DNA of 64,000 bases from Microvirga aerilata (GTDB taxonomy: Bacteria; Pseudomonadota; Alphaproteobacteria; Rhizobiales; Beijerinckiaceae), in assembly GCF_016743775.1 (NCBI RefSeq), contig NZ_JAEQMY010000024.1, positions 1-64,000 on the forward strand, in the 5' to 3' direction. The translations under genes were made by a program, and so were the position numbers. Every line of letters starts with the position of its first letter. Position 1 is the stretch's first letter. The notes under the pieces were generated by a model that did not search any database, was not told the DNA's origin, and worked only from the letters and a program-made list of their open reading frames with translations. Shown piece by piece: positions 32,923 through 41,725 of the stretch.

Positions 32923-34791
32923 ATGGCTGCCGTAAGCGACACGATCGCTCCCCTGTCCAACGCCGAAGCGGTCGACGCACCCCGCGTCGGCGCTTTCCTG
33001 ATCAAGCCCATAGAGGTCGTGTCCGCGCTTCTCCTTGCGTTGATCATGGTTTTGCTGCTGGCCGGCGTTGCATCCCGCTATGTGTTTTCCGTTCCGGTGA
33101 TCTGGATCGACGAGGTGGCGTCGATCTCGTTTCTGTGGCTTGCGATGCTGGGCTCCGCCATCGCCATCGACCGGAATGAGCACCTCAGGCTCACCATCTT
33201 CACGGGCATGTTCCCCAAGAGGGCTCAGGCCTTCATCAACACCCTGTCGCTCCTGGTCATGGCGGCGTTCCTGCTCGTCATGCTGCAGCCGGCCGTCGAG
33301 TATGTGATGGAGGAGTGGTACGTCACATCCCCCGCCCTGAACATTCCCAACAGCTTTCGCGTCTCGGCCATAGCCTTCGGCTTGTTCGCCATGCTGGGCC
33401 TGGTCCTGTCCTATGCGGTGAAGACATCGACGCTTCGGGATCTCGCCGTTGCGGCGGCGCTCATCGGAGCGATTGCGGGCGCCTTCTGGCTGCTCTCGCC
33501 GGCCCTCCTGCGGCTCGGCAACATCAACATTCTGATTTTTCTCGTCGGCCTTGTGGCGGTCTGCCTCGTCATGGGCGTGCCGATCGCCTTCTGCTTCGGC
33601 ATCGGCACTCTGGCGTTCCTGGCCTTCAGCACGCGGGTTCCGATCTTCGTCATGATCGGGCGCATGGACGAAGGCATGTCCAGCATCATCCTGCTCTCGG
33701 TGCCGATCTTCGTGTTCCTCGGCTGCATCCTGGATGCAACCGGCATGGGCAAGGCCATCGTGGACTTCCTGGCCTCGCTTCTGGGCCATGTGCGGGCCGG
33801 CATGTCCTATGTGCTGCTGGGCTCGCTGTTCCTGGTCTCAGGCATCTCCGGCTCGAAGGTCTCCGACATGGCGACCGTTGCGCCGGCCCTGTTTCCCGAG
33901 ATGAAGCGGCGCGGGCATCAGCCCAGGGAGATGATCGCTCTCCTGGCGACCGGCGCCGCGATGGCCGATACCGTTCCGCCCAGCATCGTGCTGATCGTCC
34001 TGGGGTCCGTCGCCGGCGTCTCCATCGCCGGGCTGTTCACGAGCGGCTTCGTGGTCGCCATGGTCCTGCTGGCCGTGCTGGCCGCGCTCGCGCGCATCAA
34101 GGCATCCGGAGAAAACCTCCGCAACGTGCGCCGCGCCCCGCTCCAGGCCATCGGGCGCACCCTGCTGATCGCCGCGCCCGCCCTGGTGCTGCCGTTCCTG
34201 ATCCGAAGCGCCGTCGGCGGCGGCGTGGCCACGGCCACGGAAGTCTCCACCATCGCCGTTCTCTACGCCCTCGTTATCGGCATCGTCCTTTACGGGGGCA
34301 TCGGCTGGCGCAAGTTCTACGGCATGCTGGTCGAGACCGCCGCTCTCAGCGGCGCGATCTTGCTGATCCTGGGGACGGCGCTCGCCATGGCCTGGGCGCT
34401 GACCCAGACGGGCTTTGCCCAGCAGCTTGCGGCCTTCATGACCGGGCTGCCCGGCGGCTGGATGATCTTCATGGCCGCGACCATCTTGATCTTCCTGATC
34501 CTGGGCTGCGTGCTCGAAGGCCTGCCGGCGATCGTCCTCATGGCCCCGCTCATGTTTCCCATCGCCAAGAATCTCGGCATCAACGATGTCCACTACTCGA
34601 TGGTGGTGGTGACCGCGATGAATATCGGCCTGATGGCGCCGCCCATCGGCATCGGGTTCTACATCGCCTGCAAGATCGGCAACGTTTCGCCCGACGAAGC
34701 CATGGGGGCCATCTGGCCCTACATCCTGGCCCTGCTGGTCGGCCTCGTGCTGATCGCGGCCATTCCGGCCATCTCAACCAGCTTCCTGTAA
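32923..34791 (+). CDS. TRAP transporter permease, DctQ and DctM fused
   Basis: Membrane protein of 622 residues. The first about 185 residues are a four-helix DctQ subunit (ASRYVFSVPVIWIDEVASIS, FLWLAMLGSAIA). The remainder is a 12-helix DctM subunit beginning LGNINILIFLVGLVAVCLVMG, with ATGAAMADTVPPSIVLIVLG and MAPPIGIGFYIACKIGN as typical segments. I start at ATG 32923, seven bases after GGAG, rather than ATG 32911, where the site is too close. It uses an ion gradient to import an organic acid captured by the following DctP protein. Confidence 0.92.
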   Translation: MAAVSDTIAPLSNAEAVDAPRVGAFLIKPIEVVSALLLALIMVLLLAGVASRYVFSVPVIWIDEVASISFLWLAMLGSAIAIDRNEHLRLTIFTGMFPKRAQAFINTLSLLVMAAFLLVMLQPAVEYVMEEWYVTSPALNIPNSFRVSAIAFGLFAMLGLVLSYAVKTSTLRDLAVAAALIGAIAGAFWLLSPALLRLGNINILIFLVGLVAVCLVMGVPIAFCFGIGTLAFLAFSTRVPIFVMIGRMDEGMSSIILLSVPIFVFLGCILDATGMGKAIVDFLASLLGHVRAGMSYVLLGSLFLVSGISGSKVSDMATVAPALFPEMKRRGHQPREMIALLATGAAMADTVPPSIVLIVLGSVAGVSIAGLFTSGFVVAMVLLAVLAALARIKASGENLRNVRRAPLQAIGRTLLIAAPALVLPFLIRSAVGGGVATATEVSTIAVLYALVIGIVLYGGIGWRKFYGMLVETAALSGAILLILGTALAMAWALTQTGFAQQLAAFMTGLPGGWMIFMAATILIFLILGCVLEGLPAIVLMAPLMFPIAKNLGINDVHYSMVVVTAMNIGLMAPPIGIGFYIACKIGNVSPDEAMGAIWPYILALLVGLVLIAAIPAISTSFL

Positions 34792-34844
34792 CGCTCAGAC
34801 CGTGCGTACCAACCATCCGACATAACAAGACGAGGGAGAAACAC

Positions 34845-35855
34845 ATGATCATTTCACGCCGCACGATGCTGCAGGGCGCCGCCTCCGCCGCCGTGCTCAC
34901 CGGCTTCGGGGCTCGTGCTCAATCGGCCGAGTTCACCTACAAATACGCCAACAACCTGCCCGTCACGCACCCGATGAACCTGCGGGCCAGGGAAGCCGCG
35001 GACAAGATCAAGCAGGAGACCAATGGTCGGGTCGAGATCCAGATCTTCCCCAACAACCAGCTCGGCTCCGACACCGACATGCTGAGCCAGGTGCGCTCGG
35101 GCGGCGTGGAGTTCTTCACCCTGTCGCCTCTGATCCTGTCCACGCTCGTGCCGAACGCCTCCATCAGCGGCATCGGCTTCGCCTTCCCGAACTACGACGC
35201 GGTCTGGAAGGCCATGGACGGGGAGCTCGGAGCCTATGTTCGCGGCCAGATCACGAAGGCCAACCTGGTGGTGATGGACAAGATCTGGGACAACGGCTTC
35301 CGCCAGATCACCAGCTCGAACAAGGCCATCGAGAAGCCCGAGGATCTGAAGGGCTTCAAGATCCGCGTTCCGGTGAGCCCGCTCTGGACCTCCATGTTCA
35401 CCGCCTTCGGCTCGGCCCCGGCCAGCATCAACTTCGCGGAGGTCTACACGGCCCTGCAGACCAAGGTGGTCGACGGGCAGGAGAACCCGCTTGCCATCAT
35501 CTCGACGGCGAAGCTGTTCGAGGTGCAAAAGCACGTCTCCATGACCAATCACATGTGGGATGGGTTCTGGTTCCTGGCGAACCGCCGTGCGTGGGAGCGG
35601 CTGCCGGAGGATCTGCGGGCCATCGTGGCCAAGCACCTCAATGACGCCGCCGTCACGGAGCGGGCGGATGTGGCGAAGCTGAACGCGGGCGTCAAGGACG
35701 AGCTCATCGCCAAGGGCATGCAGTTCAACGATCCCGATGCCGCACCCTTCCGCGAGGCGCTCAGAAAAGCGGGCTTCTATGCGGAGTGGAAGAAGAAGTA
35801 CGGCGACGAGGCCTGGGCCATCCTGGAGAAGTCGGTGGGCAGCAGCCTGAGCTGA
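34845..35855 (+). CDS. TRAP transporter substrate-binding protein DctP
   Basis: Periplasmic binding protein of 336 residues. The N-terminus ISRRTMLQGAASAAVL has the twin-arginine export pattern. The mature domain begins EFTYKYANNLPVTHPMN. The central IRVPVSPLWTSMFTAFGSAP carries the arginine that usually grips a ligand carboxylate, and FAEVYTALQTKVVDGQENPL is the family hallmark. ATG 34845 follows AGGGAGAAACAC. A long hairpin follows the gene. The ligand is not known; genes around it suggest an acid destined for CoA activation. Confidence 0.92.
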   Translation: MIISRRTMLQGAASAAVLTGFGARAQSAEFTYKYANNLPVTHPMNLRAREAADKIKQETNGRVEIQIFPNNQLGSDTDMLSQVRSGGVEFFTLSPLILSTLVPNASISGIGFAFPNYDAVWKAMDGELGAYVRGQITKANLVVMDKIWDNGFRQITSSNKAIEKPEDLKGFKIRVPVSPLWTSMFTAFGSAPASINFAEVYTALQTKVVDGQENPLAIISTAKLFEVQKHVSMTNHMWDGFWFLANRRAWERLPEDLRAIVAKHLNDAAVTERADVAKLNAGVKDELIAKGMQFNDPDAAPFREALRKAGFYAEWKKKYGDEAWAILEKSVGSSLS

Positions 35856-35867
35856 TCGATACCGGGC

Positions 35868-35907
35868 GTCACGAGGCGGGCTGCAAGACTGCAGGCCGCC
35901 CCGTGAC
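35868..35907 (+). terminator. Long hairpin after the DctP gene
   Basis: GTCACG, GGCGG and CTGCA pair with TGCAG, CCGCC and CGTGAC in a stem with two single-base mismatches and a 4-base loop, 13 bases after the stop. There is no T-run. It probably reduces read-through into the dehydrogenase gene or protects the DctP message. Confidence 0.6.
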
Positions 35908-35967
35908 GGCTATGACCGTGACGGATATGGCGATCTCACCTCGAAGCAGAGCATGTCGGAGAAGCGT

Positions 35968-36771
35968 ATGGCCGGGCGTCTGAGCGGCAAAGCGGCCATC
36001 GTCTTCGGAGCCGGATCCTCGGGCCCCGGCTGGGGCAACGGCAAGGCCGCCGCCGTGGCCTATGCGCGCGAAGGCGCGCAGGTGGCGTGCGTGGATCTCG
36101 ACCAGGCGGCCGCGGACGAAACGGCATCCATCATCGAGCGCGAGGGCGGCCTTGCCGTCCCGATCGCGGCGGACGTGACCGGGATCGCCTCGATCGAGCA
36201 GGCCGTCGCGCAAAGCGTCGCGCAGTTCGGGCGCATCGACATCCTGCACAACAATGTCGGCGTGACCCATATGGGCGGCCCGGTCGAGCTCAGCGAGGAG
36301 CAGTTCGCCGCCGCGCTCGACTTGAACATCGGGCCGGTCTACCGCACCGCCAAAGCCGTCATCCCTCACATGCTGCAGCAGGGCGGCGGCGCGATCGTCA
36401 ACATCTCCTCGCTCGCGGCGATCCGGTGGACGGGCTATCCCTATTTCGCCTACTACGCCACGAAGGCCGCCGTGAACCAGGCCACCGTGGCGCTCGCGAT
36501 GCAGTATGCCCGGCAGGGGATCCGGGCCAACTGCATCATGCCGGGCCTCATCGACACGCCCCTGATCTACCGGCAGATCTCGGGCCAGTACGCCTCGGTG
36601 GAGGAGATGGTGGCGGCGCGCAATGCGGCCGTTCCTTTAGGCCGAATGGGAACGGCCTGGGATGTGGCCAATGCGGCTGTCTTCCTGGCCTCGGACGAGG
36701 CTCGGTTCATCACCGGCGTGTGCCTTCCGGTGGACGGCGGGCAGAGCTGCGCCGTATCCGAGTTCCACTGA
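35968..36771 (+). CDS. Short-chain dehydrogenase/reductase
   Basis: NAD(P)-dependent oxidoreductase of 267 residues. The cofactor loop is AIVFGAGSSGPGWGNGKAAA, a lengthened TGxxxGxG variant. DILHNNVGVTHMGG matches the NNAG position, and the catalytic set is Ser in NISSL with YYATK (YxxxK). The C-terminal FLASDEARFITGVCLPVDGG is typical. ATG 35968 has CGGAGAAG just upstream and is preferred over 35953. It lies between the TRAP operon and the PPC-domain gene, so it probably oxidises or reduces an intermediate of the same unknown pathway. Confidence 0.9.
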   Translation: MAGRLSGKAAIVFGAGSSGPGWGNGKAAAVAYAREGAQVACVDLDQAAADETASIIEREGGLAVPIAADVTGIASIEQAVAQSVAQFGRIDILHNNVGVTHMGGPVELSEEQFAAALDLNIGPVYRTAKAVIPHMLQQGGGAIVNISSLAAIRWTGYPYFAYYATKAAVNQATVALAMQYARQGIRANCIMPGLIDTPLIYRQISGQYASVEEMVAARNAAVPLGRMGTAWDVANAAVFLASDEARFITGVCLPVDGGQSCAVSEFH

Positions 36772-36810
36772 ACGGCTCGTTCGCCTTGCCGGAGCAAGCA
36801 GGAATCGATC

Positions 36811-37677
36811 ATGCGTCATATCCTTCATCCAGGCCCTGCCGCCCCGGAGCGCGTGACGACGGCCCTCGGCGCGCCGGTTCCTCTCCGCTTTGCTCTGGAG
36901 CCCGGCGATGCCGTCGAGGAGGCGATTGCCAGGGGGCTGGCCGCCTCGGGCTGCGCTGGCGGTTTCGTTTCCCTGCGGGGCGGCCGCTGTGAGCCGTTCC
37001 GCTATGTGATGCCCGCCGCCTCTCCCGATGCGGATCATGCCGCCTGGTACAGCGCGACGTTCGAGCCCGCGGGAGGCGTGGAGATCCTGCGCGCCGATGC
37101 CATCGTGGGCATTCGGGACGAAAAGCCGTTCATCCACTGCCATGGCATCTGGCAGACCGCCGACGGCCCGCGCATGGGCCACATGCTCGGGCCGGTCTCA
37201 ACGGTGGCGGAGCCCATAGACGTTCATGGGATCGGAGTGAGGGAGGCCACCTTCCGGGGCACGCCCGACCGGGAGACGAACTTTACCCTCTTCGAGCCGG
37301 TTCAGGCCGCCGAATACCGGGCCGGCAGGCCGGGCTCCCGCGCGCTGCTCGCGAAGGTTCGCCCGAACCAGGATATCGGCGTGGCCATCGAGGGGATCTG
37401 TTCGAGCCATGGGATCAGCCGGGCCAAAGTCCATGGCATCGGCAGCCTGAACGGCGTCCGGTTCACGGATGGAAGCCGGGTGGAGTCCCATGCAACCGAG
37501 GTCCTGATCCGGAACGGAATCGTGGAGACCGCAGGCGGCCGGTTGCAGACGCGGCTTGTGATCGATGTGGTCGACATGGAAGGAGCGATCTTCTCAGGCG
37601 AACTCGTTCACGGCGACAACCCGGTCTGCGTCACCTTCGAGCTCCTGATCGAGGTGCTGGAGGGCGGAGGCGTCTGA
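36811..37677 (+). CDS. Tandem PPC (DUF296) domain protein
   Basis: Protein of 288 residues that resembles two copies of the plant-and-prokaryote-conserved domain. The first half includes PFIHCHGIWQTADGPRMGHM, with the histidines placed as in metal-binding PPC proteins. The second half repeats the fold: VHGIGSLNGVRFTDG, then VDMEGAIFSGELVHGDNPVC. The histidine cluster is not kept in the second half. It is the last gene of the TRAP-SDR run, converging on the AI-2E-type gene. Most such proteins have no known biochemical role, so its link to catabolism is of interest. Confidence 0.75.
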   Translation: MRHILHPGPAAPERVTTALGAPVPLRFALEPGDAVEEAIARGLAASGCAGGFVSLRGGRCEPFRYVMPAASPDADHAAWYSATFEPAGGVEILRADAIVGIRDEKPFIHCHGIWQTADGPRMGHMLGPVSTVAEPIDVHGIGVREATFRGTPDRETNFTLFEPVQAAEYRAGRPGSRALLAKVRPNQDIGVAIEGICSSHGISRAKVHGIGSLNGVRFTDGSRVESHATEVLIRNGIVETAGGRLQTRLVIDVVDMEGAIFSGELVHGDNPVCVTFELLIEVLEGGGV

Positions 37678-37687
37678 GCTGTCGCCA

Positions 37688-40123
37688 TCACGATTGCCCG
37701 GCCCTGCCGGCGGCCTGCGTCGGCGCGAGATCCTCGCGAGCCGGGCTTTGCCCAGCTTCATGCTCGAGATCCGACATCAGCTCGTCCGCCATGTCCTGCA
37801 GGCGCCGGCGATCCTCTTCCGCGAACTCCCTGGGCTCCGTGTCGATGACGCATAGCGAGCCGATGGTGAGGCCTGAGGAGGTGCGCAGGGGCGCGCCGGC
37901 ATAGAAGCGAATGCCTTTTTCGAGCACGAGCGGGTTGTCGGCAAACCGCGGATCCTTGGACACGTCCTCCGCCACCACGACCTCGTCGGCCGCGACGACG
38001 TGGCCGCAGATGGACTCCTCCCTGGGCATGCGCCGGGTGGCGTTGAGATCCGCCGAGAGGCCGGTTGCCCCGGGCATGTGCTGGTGCTCCTCGTCGATCA
38101 GCGAAACGAGCCCGATGGGCGCATCGAAGGATTGGGCCACCCTCTGGGCCACCGCTTCGAAGCGAGGATGATGAGCCGAGTTGAGGCCCAGCCGTTGAAG
38201 GGCGGAGAGCCGCTCGTGCTCCTCGTCCAAAAGGGCTGGCGCGTTCTCCGCTGCCTTTCCGTCGCGAGACACCCAGCCTTCCACTTGGCTCACGCAGTTC
38301 TCCAGGGACACGATGGCCGCATCGGCCCCCATCTGCCGGGTCATGTCCTCGGCCTGGCCTGCGTGAGGCGGTGCGTTCCAGCAGCAAACCACGAGCTTCA
38401 GGTGGGGTGCGCGTCGCCGGAGACGACGGCAGATGTAGCGGGCGAACACCTGGGGCTGAGGGTGCAGATAGGACAGGCACACAACCTCCACTCCGGTCAG
38501 ATCGAGCTGGCCCAACGCGCCTTCGCTGATGGAGATCGGCGGCAGGACGCGCGCTCCGATGCCGGTTTCCTGCAGAACCTGCGCGAGCATCTCGGCGGCT
38601 GCACGGTCGAGTTCCGTGCGGCCGGCGATGCACAGGACCGGAGTTCCCTCCACCGCATTCGCCGGATAGGACCCCTCGTCGCCTTCGTCGTTCTTGGAAC
38701 GCGATGCCTTCTCCTGAATGTGGTCCGCCACCTCCCGCACCACGCATGTGGCCGTGCTTGCCACGAGGCGGCGGTAGTTGGTGTCCGTGGTGCTGCGCTG
38801 ACGGTCGTTTTCCGCCAGGCGCAGGGCCGGTATGGCCACGTGGTCGTAGAACTCCCGGGAGGAGTGCTCGTCCACGTAATCCTCGGCGATCTCGACGGCC
38901 TCTTCGAGATTGCCGGCGAGCAGCCTTTGGTACAGGCGCTCCTCCGGCGCCAGCACGGGATCGCTGCCGAGGAGGACACCCAAGAATTCGAGCTGCGGCA
39001 CATAGCGGCCGATCACCACGAGGCAGACCGTCAGGGGCGTGGCGAGAAACAGCCCGACCGGTCCCCACAAGGTGGTCCAGAAGATGGCCGCCATGATGAT
39101 CGCAAGCGAGGACAGGCCGGTGCTGGAGCCGTAGAGCCAAGGCTCGATGACGTTGTTGCTGATGAGCTCGGCGAGAAGAAACAGGCCGATGACCCACAGC
39201 AGCATCGACCAGCCCGGGTCGACCGCGAAGGCAAGCGCGATGGGAAAGGTCGCGGCCAGGAAGGGGCCCAGATAGGGCACGAAGCGCAGCACCGCCGCCA
39301 GCAAGCCCCACAGCACCGCATTGGGAATGCCGATGAAGTACAGGGCGATGCCGATCGGAACCCCATAGGTGAGGTTCACCACGAGCTGCATCAGCAGGTA
39401 GCGGCTGACCCGCGCCGCTGCGTCGTTGAGCGCCTGCGTGCTCTTCTGAAGATCGCCGGCACCGGCCAGCTTGATGAAGCGATCTCGCAAATCCTCCTGT
39501 TCGAGCAGAATGAAGATCACGAAAATGATGATCAAGCCGGCGGTGGCCAGCGGTGCGAGAAGGGGGCCGACGATGGTTTGGATGATCTCGAGCGGCTGGG
39601 ATTCCGGACGCTCCAGCCTGACCGTCACAGGCTCCTGCGGCGCAGCCGGGGAGCCAAGAGCCGCGCCAGCCTGCCTGGCCGCATTGTCGGTGGCCTTGTC
39701 GGCTCCTGAGATTTCCTTGCTCAGGTCCTGAATGGTTGTGGTGACCTTGTCCACGACCCCGCCTCCCGGGGCGGAGGACTGCAGGCCTCGGATTTTCTCC
39801 GTAATGGTGGTCTGATAGCTCGGCAGGTTGTTGGCGAGCTGCACGAGCTGGCGGCCGACCACGTAGGTGAGGCCTCCGATCAGGATGAACGCCAGGGTCA
39901 CGGCGATCAGCACCGCAGCGATGCGCGGAAGCCTCAGCCGCCGAAGCCGATTGACGAGCGGGGTCACCGCGAAGCTGAGGAGAATGCCGACCGCGAAGGG
40001 AATGAAGATGTCCCGGCCGAAATAAAGCCCGCCGATCGCCAGGACCACGCCGCCGGCCGTCAGGAGCGAGGAGCCCGCCGGCGGCGAGGCAGGCGGGAGC
40101 GGGGGTGGCGCCGGGTCGGCCAT
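37688..40123 (-). CDS. AI-2E family permease fused to Rossmann-like and GAF domains
   Basis: Protein of 811 residues. Residues about 15-375 are an AI-2E/PerM-type permease with paired helices at the start (FIPFAVGILLSFAVTPLVNR) and AAVLRFVPYLGPFLAATFPI. A soluble part follows. Residues about 376-500 are helical, and about 500-600 read like a Rossmann/B12-binding fold without its His motif (VVCLSYLHPQPQVFARYICR). Residues about 638-790 are a GAF domain (APIGLVSLIDEEHQHMPG, SICGHVVAADEVVVAEDV, GSLCVIDTEPREF). Such a sensor fused to an exporter-like permease is unusual. The ligand and transported molecule are unknown. It is a single gene, divergent from a phosphodiesterase. Confidence 0.85.
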   Translation of the reverse strand: MADPAPPPLPPASPPAGSSLLTAGGVVLAIGGLYFGRDIFIPFAVGILLSFAVTPLVNRLRRLRLPRIAAVLIAVTLAFILIGGLTYVVGRQLVQLANNLPSYQTTITEKIRGLQSSAPGGGVVDKVTTTIQDLSKEISGADKATDNAARQAGAALGSPAAPQEPVTVRLERPESQPLEIIQTIVGPLLAPLATAGLIIIFVIFILLEQEDLRDRFIKLAGAGDLQKSTQALNDAAARVSRYLLMQLVVNLTYGVPIGIALYFIGIPNAVLWGLLAAVLRFVPYLGPFLAATFPIALAFAVDPGWSMLLWVIGLFLLAELISNNVIEPWLYGSSTGLSSLAIIMAAIFWTTLWGPVGLFLATPLTVCLVVIGRYVPQLEFLGVLLGSDPVLAPEERLYQRLLAGNLEEAVEIAEDYVDEHSSREFYDHVAIPALRLAENDRQRSTTDTNYRRLVASTATCVVREVADHIQEKASRSKNDEGDEGSYPANAVEGTPVLCIAGRTELDRAAAEMLAQVLQETGIGARVLPPISISEGALGQLDLTGVEVVCLSYLHPQPQVFARYICRRLRRRAPHLKLVVCCWNAPPHAGQAEDMTRQMGADAAIVSLENCVSQVEGWVSRDGKAAENAPALLDEEHERLSALQRLGLNSAHHPRFEAVAQRVAQSFDAPIGLVSLIDEEHQHMPGATGLSADLNATRRMPREESICGHVVAADEVVVAEDVSKDPRFADNPLVLEKGIRFYAGAPLRTSSGLTIGSLCVIDTEPREFAEEDRRRLQDMADELMSDLEHEAGQSPAREDLAPTQAAGRAGQS

Positions 40124-40323
40124 CTGTGGGACCTTGCAGTTAAGTTACGATGAGGACAACTCGTCACCGGCCCGTTGGATCCTGGGTGGGGATTGTGCTT
40201 TCATCCCTCCGGGCCCGCGAAGACGAGCGCCCGAACGTCAGGCTTGTGGGTCCGTTTCCTGCCGGTCCGGTCATCACAGCGTCACAGAACCGCTGGTAGG
40301 CGGCAGCTCTAGGAGGAATGTAC

Positions 40324-41472
40324 ATGAAGCATCTTGCAATTCTCGGAACATTGGCCGCTTCCGTGTCCGGATTGATCGCGCCGGCCCTGGCGCAGGAGAA
40401 GACCCTGACAGGCGAGCGCACGATCGTGGTCGCCCATCGCGGCGCCAGCGGCTACCTTCCCGAGCACACCCTCGAGGCCTACAAGATGGCCATCGACATG
40501 GGCGCCGATTTCATCGAGCCGGATCTCGTGGTGACGAAGGACGGCGTGCTGATCGCCCGTCATGAGCCCATGCTCAGCGGCACGACCAATGTGGCGGACC
40601 TTCCCCAGTTCGCATCGCGCAAAACCACCCGCAAGGTGGACGGAGTGGACACCACGGACTGGTTCGCCGGCGACTTCACCCTGGCCGAGATCAAGCAGCT
40701 TCGCGCCAAGCAGGCGATGTCCGACCGCGACCAGTCGAAGAACGGCCAATACCAGGTTCCCACCCTGCAGGAGGTCATCGACCTTGCGAAGAAAGAGGCA
40801 GGCGCGCGTGGGCGGGCCGTTGGGATCGCCCCCGAGACCAAGCACTCGACGTTCCATGCGGCACTGGGCCTTCCCATCGAGGATCGGCTGGTGACCGTTC
40901 TGAAGGAGGCGGGCTGGGCCGAGGCTTCGTCCCCGGTGGTGATCCAGAGCTTCGAGGTCGCCAACCTGAAATATCTGAACACCAGGATCGACGTGAAGCT
41001 GGCGCAGCTGCTCGATGCCGAGGACGTGGACAAGGATGGGAACATCGTTCTCAACGCTCCCTATGCGCAGCCCTACGACTTCGTGGTCATCGGCGACAAG
41101 CGCACCTACAAGGACCTTCTGACCAAGGAGGGGCTGGCCGAGGTCAAGAGCTATGCCGACATCCTGGCTCCCTGGAAGCCGTACATTCTTCCGAGCAAGC
41201 AGGTGGATCAGAACGGCGACGGCAAGGCGGACGATCTCAACGGCGATGGAAAGGCCGATGAGCAGGACCGCGTTCTCGCACCGGCGACCAGCGTCGTGAA
41301 GGACGCCCACGCGGCAGGCCTCCAGGTCTTCACCTGGACCTTCCGCAACGAGCCCAAGCGCCTCGCCTCATCCTTCAAGGGCGATCCGGCGGCTGAATAC
41401 AAGGCGTTCTACGCTCTTGGCGTCGATGGCCTCTTCAGCGACTTTCCCGACACCGCCGTAAAAGCGCGCTAG
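40324..41472 (+). CDS. glpQ: Periplasmic glycerophosphodiester phosphodiesterase
   Basis: Secreted GlpQ-type enzyme of 382 residues that hydrolyses glycerophosphodiesters to glycerol-3-phosphate and an alcohol. The signal peptide is LAILGTLAASVSGLIAPALA. Catalytic motifs are VVAHRGASGYLPEHT, FIEPDLV and ARHEP. Near residues 298-318 two calcium-loop-like repeats occur (DQNGDGKADD and LNGDGKADEQDR), an insertion resembling EF-hand/dockerin loops. ATG 40324 follows AGGAGG by seven bases. A strong terminator closes the gene. Confidence 0.9.
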   Translation: MKHLAILGTLAASVSGLIAPALAQEKTLTGERTIVVAHRGASGYLPEHTLEAYKMAIDMGADFIEPDLVVTKDGVLIARHEPMLSGTTNVADLPQFASRKTTRKVDGVDTTDWFAGDFTLAEIKQLRAKQAMSDRDQSKNGQYQVPTLQEVIDLAKKEAGARGRAVGIAPETKHSTFHAALGLPIEDRLVTVLKEAGWAEASSPVVIQSFEVANLKYLNTRIDVKLAQLLDAEDVDKDGNIVLNAPYAQPYDFVVIGDKRTYKDLLTKEGLAEVKSYADILAPWKPYILPSKQVDQNGDGKADDLNGDGKADEQDRVLAPATSVVKDAHAAGLQVFTWTFRNEPKRLASSFKGDPAAEYKAFYALGVDGLFSDFPDTAVKAR

Positions 41473-41491
41473 TCCCAGGCGGTCGCATCGG

Positions 41492-41527
41492 CAAAGGCCC
41501 GGCAGACGTCGTTCCGCCGGGCCTTTG
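41492..41527 (+). terminator. Terminator after glpQ
   Basis: A perfect 12-bp stem (CAAAGGCCCGGC with GCCGGGCCTTTG) closes a 12-base loop, 19 bases after the glpQ stop. The 3' arm ends in CCTTTGCTTTG, a modest T-rich tail. Confidence 0.75.
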
Positions 41528-41725
41528 CTTTGCGCTCTCCACCCTCTCAAAAGGATCATCCTCCTGAATTGCCATCAAGGGTGCCCGGCAAAGCCACAAT
41601 ACAGGTCGATATAGGTTGCAGCTTATCTGCGGCATCCGAGGCTGCAGGCTTTTCATTTGGTTATGGCTCCGCAACGCGGGCAACAGCCATTGCTGCAACT
41701 TTTATGAAGTGACCAAGGATTTCCC

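Noticed and set aside
33315-34844. Long plus-strand frame running in phase into the DctP gene
   Set aside because: It overlaps the fused TRAP permease in another frame. Its translation is Arg/Gly/His-rich, while the permease frame has proper membrane helices.
40124-40323. Gap between the AI-2E-type gene and glpQ checked for an RNA gene or small protein
   Set aside because: No tRNA-like cloverleaf or credible short frame was seen; it is probably only the divergent promoter region.
41435-41698. 87-codon minus-strand frame after glpQ
   Set aside because: It overlaps the glpQ end and its terminator, and has no ribosome site or recognisable domain.
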